Shown here: piece after piece, positions 5,216 through 6,412 of the stretch
Numbering within the stretch: the stretch's first letter is position 1
Layout: each line of letters opens with the position of its first letter
Assembly: GCA_018897415.1 (NCBI GenBank)
Contig: JAHIKR010000327.1
Span: 1-6,412 of the forward strand
Direction of reading: 5' to 3'
Origin: Pseudomonadota bacterium
GTDB taxonomy: Bacteria; Desulfobacterota; Desulfobacteria; Desulfobacterales; ETH-SRB1
Length of the DNA stretch: 6,412 bases
Program-made: the position numbers and the translations under genes
The notes under the pieces: model-generated
What the model saw: the letters and a program-made list of their open reading frames with translations, nothing else
Database searches by the model: none
What the model was told of the DNA's origin: nothing

Positions 5216-5584
5216 ATGGGTTCGTTGGATCAAAGAAGACTTGCGCGTTTGAAGAGAAAAAAAAGAATAAGAAAGTCCATGTTTGGCACACAACAAAGGC
5301 CAAGGCTGAGTATTTTTCGAAGCGCAAAACATATTTATGCGCAGATAATTAACGATGCTACTGGCCATACTCTGTCTTCGGCATCAACTTTGGAACAGGT
5401 TGTCAAAGATTTTCCTGATTATAAGAATAGAATTTCAGTGGCGATCTTTGTTGGAAAACTTATAGCTGAACGTGCTAATAAAAAAGGAATTAAGAAGGTA
5501 GTATTTGATCGAAATGGTTTTTTATACCACGGTCGGGTTAAAGCAGTTTCCGATGGTGCACGCGAAGCTGGTTTGGATTTTTAA
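5216..5584 (+). CDS. rplR: 50S ribosomal protein L18 (uL18)
   Basis: I choose ATG 5216, giving 122 residues, the normal L18 length, with GGGGAT (5203-5208) as ribosome binding site. In-frame starts at TTG 5195 and ATG 5201 would add 7 or 5 residues with no good ribosome binding site. The N terminus is strongly basic (RRLARLKRKKRIRK, residues 7-20). It is followed by RPRLSIFRSAKHIYAQII (28-45) and the C-terminal FDRNGFLYHGRVKAVSDGAR and EAGLDF. L18 brings 5S rRNA into the central protuberance together with L5. The gene is separated from rplF by an inserted repeat and is followed after 15 nt by rpsE. Confidence 0.96.
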   Translation: MGSLDQRRLARLKRKKRIRKSMFGTQQRPRLSIFRSAKHIYAQIINDATGHTLSSASTLEQVVKDFPDYKNRISVAIFVGKLIAERANKKGIKKVVFDRNGFLYHGRVKAVSDGAREAGLDF

Positions 5585-5585
5585 T

Positions 5586-5592
5586 AAGGAGG
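5586..5592 (+). promoter_or_regulatory. Strong Shine-Dalgarno for TTG-started rpsE
   Basis: AAGGAGG lies just after the rplR stop, 7 nt before TTG at 5600. The first downstream in-frame ATG falls at codon 71, far inside the conserved domain, so TTG must be the start. Confidence 0.88.
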
Positions 5593-5599
5593 CATAACC

Positions 5600-6094
5600 T
5601 TGTTTAAACGAGATACAGACGAAAGTCAGTTTATTGATAAGGTAGTTCACATTAACCGGGTAGCGAAGGTAGTTAAAGGCGGTCGCAGGTTCAGTTTTAG
5701 CGCTATAGTTGTGGTTGGTGATGGGAATGGCAGTATTGGTTATGGTTTAGGTAAGGCAGGAGAAGTACCGGAAGCGATCCGAAAAGGTATAGAAAAAGCA
5801 AAAAAGAACATGATTAAAGTTTCCCTGATTGATGGAACAATTCCCTTTGAGGTTATAGGAAAGTTTGGTGCAGGGAAAGTGTTTTTAAAACCTGCTTCAC
5901 AAGGAACAGGAGTTATAGCCGGCGGTGCTGTTCGGGCCGTGTTAGAGGCAGTCGGCGTAACTAATATTCTTACAAAGTGTCTTGGATCCCATAATCCTCA
6001 TAATTTGGTGAAGGCTACTGTTACAGGGCTAAGTCAACTCCAAAGTCGTGAACAGGTGGCTGCTAGGCGTGGTAAAAGATTAGAGAATTTGTAA
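5600..6094 (+). CDS. rpsE: 30S ribosomal protein S5 (uS5), TTG start
   Basis: The protein has 164 residues; E. coli S5 has 167. The N-terminal double-stranded-RNA-binding-like domain (about 9-73) contains VVHINRVAKVVKGGRRFSFS and VVVGDGNGSIGYGLGKAGEV. The C-terminal domain has ASQGTGVIAGGAVRAVLEAVGV (about 99-120) and SHNPHNLVKAT (130-140). S5 lies on the solvent side of the 30S by the mRNA entry channel and influences decoding fidelity; the spectinomycin-linked loop near residues 20-30 looks ordinary. It ends in TAA immediately before a composite repeat region. Confidence 0.98.
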   Translation: MFKRDTDESQFIDKVVHINRVAKVVKGGRRFSFSAIVVVGDGNGSIGYGLGKAGEVPEAIRKGIEKAKKNMIKVSLIDGTIPFEVIGKFGAGKVFLKPASQGTGVIAGGAVRAVLEAVGVTNILTKCLGSHNPHNLVKATVTGLSQLQSREQVAARRGKRLENL

Positions 6095-6101
6095 AATGAC
6101 T

Positions 6102-6122
6102 ATTGAAGATTGAAGATTGAAG
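6102..6122. repeat. Heptanucleotide tandem repeat (ATTGAAG)x3
   Basis: Three perfect head-to-tail 7-bp units, starting 7 bases after the rpsE stop codon. Such tracts can change copy number by slippage; here the tract is non-coding, so no reading frame would shift. Confidence 0.9.
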
Positions 6123-6168
6123 GTATTCTATTAATTTTATAACAAAAAGACAGAGCGAAGCGATTCCA

Positions 6169-6241
6169 CCCGCCCGCCTCGCCTGAGCACAGGCGCTTGA
6201 ATTTCGCATATCTGGTTAAAGCGAGTGCGATGGCGGGCAGG
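6169..6241. repeat. GC-rich inverted repeat with nested hairpin
   Basis: CCCGCCCGCC (6169-6178) and GGCGGGCAGG (6232-6241) are inverted, matching at 9 of 10. Nested inside is CGCCTG / CAGGCG (6180-6185, 6190-6195) around an AGCA loop, a stable 6-bp hairpin. There is no T-tract after it, so it does not look like an intrinsic terminator. Its base composition differs sharply from the flanking genes. Confidence 0.8.
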
Positions 6242-6291
6242 CAATATTCAATTTTATGACCAATGACCAATGAAGTAAAGGGGAAATATAA

Positions 6292-6412
6292 ATGTCTGGC
6301 AAATTGAAGGTGACTCTTGTTAAAAGCATGATTGGAAGGCCTGAAAAACATCGCAAAATACTGCGCAGTATGGGGCTTACTAAGATCAACAGAGCTGTTG
6401 AATTTGAAGACG
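6292..6412 (+). CDS. rpmD: 50S ribosomal protein L30 (uL30), 5' end only
   Basis: Forty codons are visible before the window ends, out of about 60 usual for bacterial L30. The sequence LKVTLVKSMIGRPEKHRKIL and RSMGLTKINRAVEFED matches the family: a first beta strand, the conserved IGRPEKH turn and a helix leading to LGL-like SMGL. L30 binds 23S rRNA on the outer face of the 50S subunit; it is lacking from some bacteria, so its presence is mildly informative. GGGG at 6280-6283 is 8 nt before ATG. The expected next genes, rplO and secY, lie beyond the window. Confidence 0.95.
   Translation, partial: MSGKLKVTLVKSMIGRPEKHRKILRSMGLTKINRAVEFED

Larger units (their letters stand above)
6095..6275. 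repeat. Composite repeat region between rpsE and rpmD
   Basis: This non-coding stretch of about 180 bp has several layers. The left end is three perfect tandem copies of ATTGAAG (6102-6122). The right end is two copies of ATGACCA and a partial third (6256-6275). AATGACTATTGAAG (6095-6108) and AATGACCAATGAAG (6262-6275) are direct repeats matching at 12 of 14 positions. Inside these, TATTC and AATTTTAT flank the core on both sides (6124-6140, 6245-6257). The core is GC-rich and palindromic, unlike the AT-rich surroundings. It looks like an older repeat with a second element inside it, but the edges are uncertain. Confidence 0.7.

Noticed and set aside
5099..5368. Minus-strand open frame partly inside the rplF-rplR insert
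   Set aside because: Its last part is translation of heptad repeats and its first part is antisense to rplR; it is not a transposase and has no recognisable domain.
6100..6351. Minus-strand open frame covering the rpsE-rpmD repeat region
   Set aside because: It runs through tandem heptads and the GC-rich palindrome into antisense rpmD; the sequence is low-complexity and matches no family.

Overview
This window is a stretch of a bacterial chromosome carrying the downstream part of the S10 operon fused to the first two thirds of the spc operon. All genes lie on the + strand in the canonical order: rpsS (3' end only), rplV, rpsC, rplP, rpmC, rpsQ, rplN, rplX, rplE, rpsN, rpsH, rplF, rplR, rpsE and rpmD (5' end only). 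Every protein is an intact, normal-length ribosomal protein apart from the two cut by the window edges. No frameshifted, missing or extra gene is present. The gene order, AT-rich coding sequence, zinc-type S14 and cysteine-bearing L24 fit a Gram-negative anaerobe. From the style of the intergenic repeats (a TCGTAAAAAGTC inverted terminus, CGAAATA-like heptads, ATTGAAG and ATGACCA heptads) I infer a sulfate-reducer-like Desulfobacterota, perhaps Desulfobacterales. That assignment rests on pattern memory, not on a search.

Layout. Bases 1-2184 are the tightly packed S10-operon tail; spacers are 34, 15, 16, -1 and 8 nt, and rplP/rpmC overlap in TAATG. Bases 2185-2361 are a non-coding inverted-repeat element. 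Bases 2362-3083 hold rplN and rplX, followed at 3079-3203 by a second long inverted-repeat element. Bases 3226-4964 hold rplE, rpsN, rpsH and rplF with spacers of 10 to 45 nt. Bases 4965-5177 are a third, hairpin-like element flanked by a perfect 9-bp direct repeat. Bases 5216-6094 hold rplR and rpsE. Bases 6095-6275 are a composite of heptanucleotide repeats and a GC-rich inverted repeat, after which rpmD begins.

The genes supply small-subunit proteins S19, S3, S17, S14, S8 and S5 and large-subunit proteins L22, L16, L29, L14, L24, L5, L6, L18 and L30. They are presumably co-transcribed, as all point the same way and no promoter or T-tracted terminator is recognisable between them.

The unusual part is the non-coding DNA. 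Four of the fourteen gene junctions contain 120-215 bp repeat insertions. All begin at or within a few bases of the upstream stop codon and all leave the downstream Shine-Dalgarno sequence intact. Two have convincing target-site duplications. Removing the inserts restores ordinary spacers of about 21-31 nt. I see no new gene system here. The accumulation of mobile-looking structured repeats inside an essential ribosomal protein operon is the feature worth following up.
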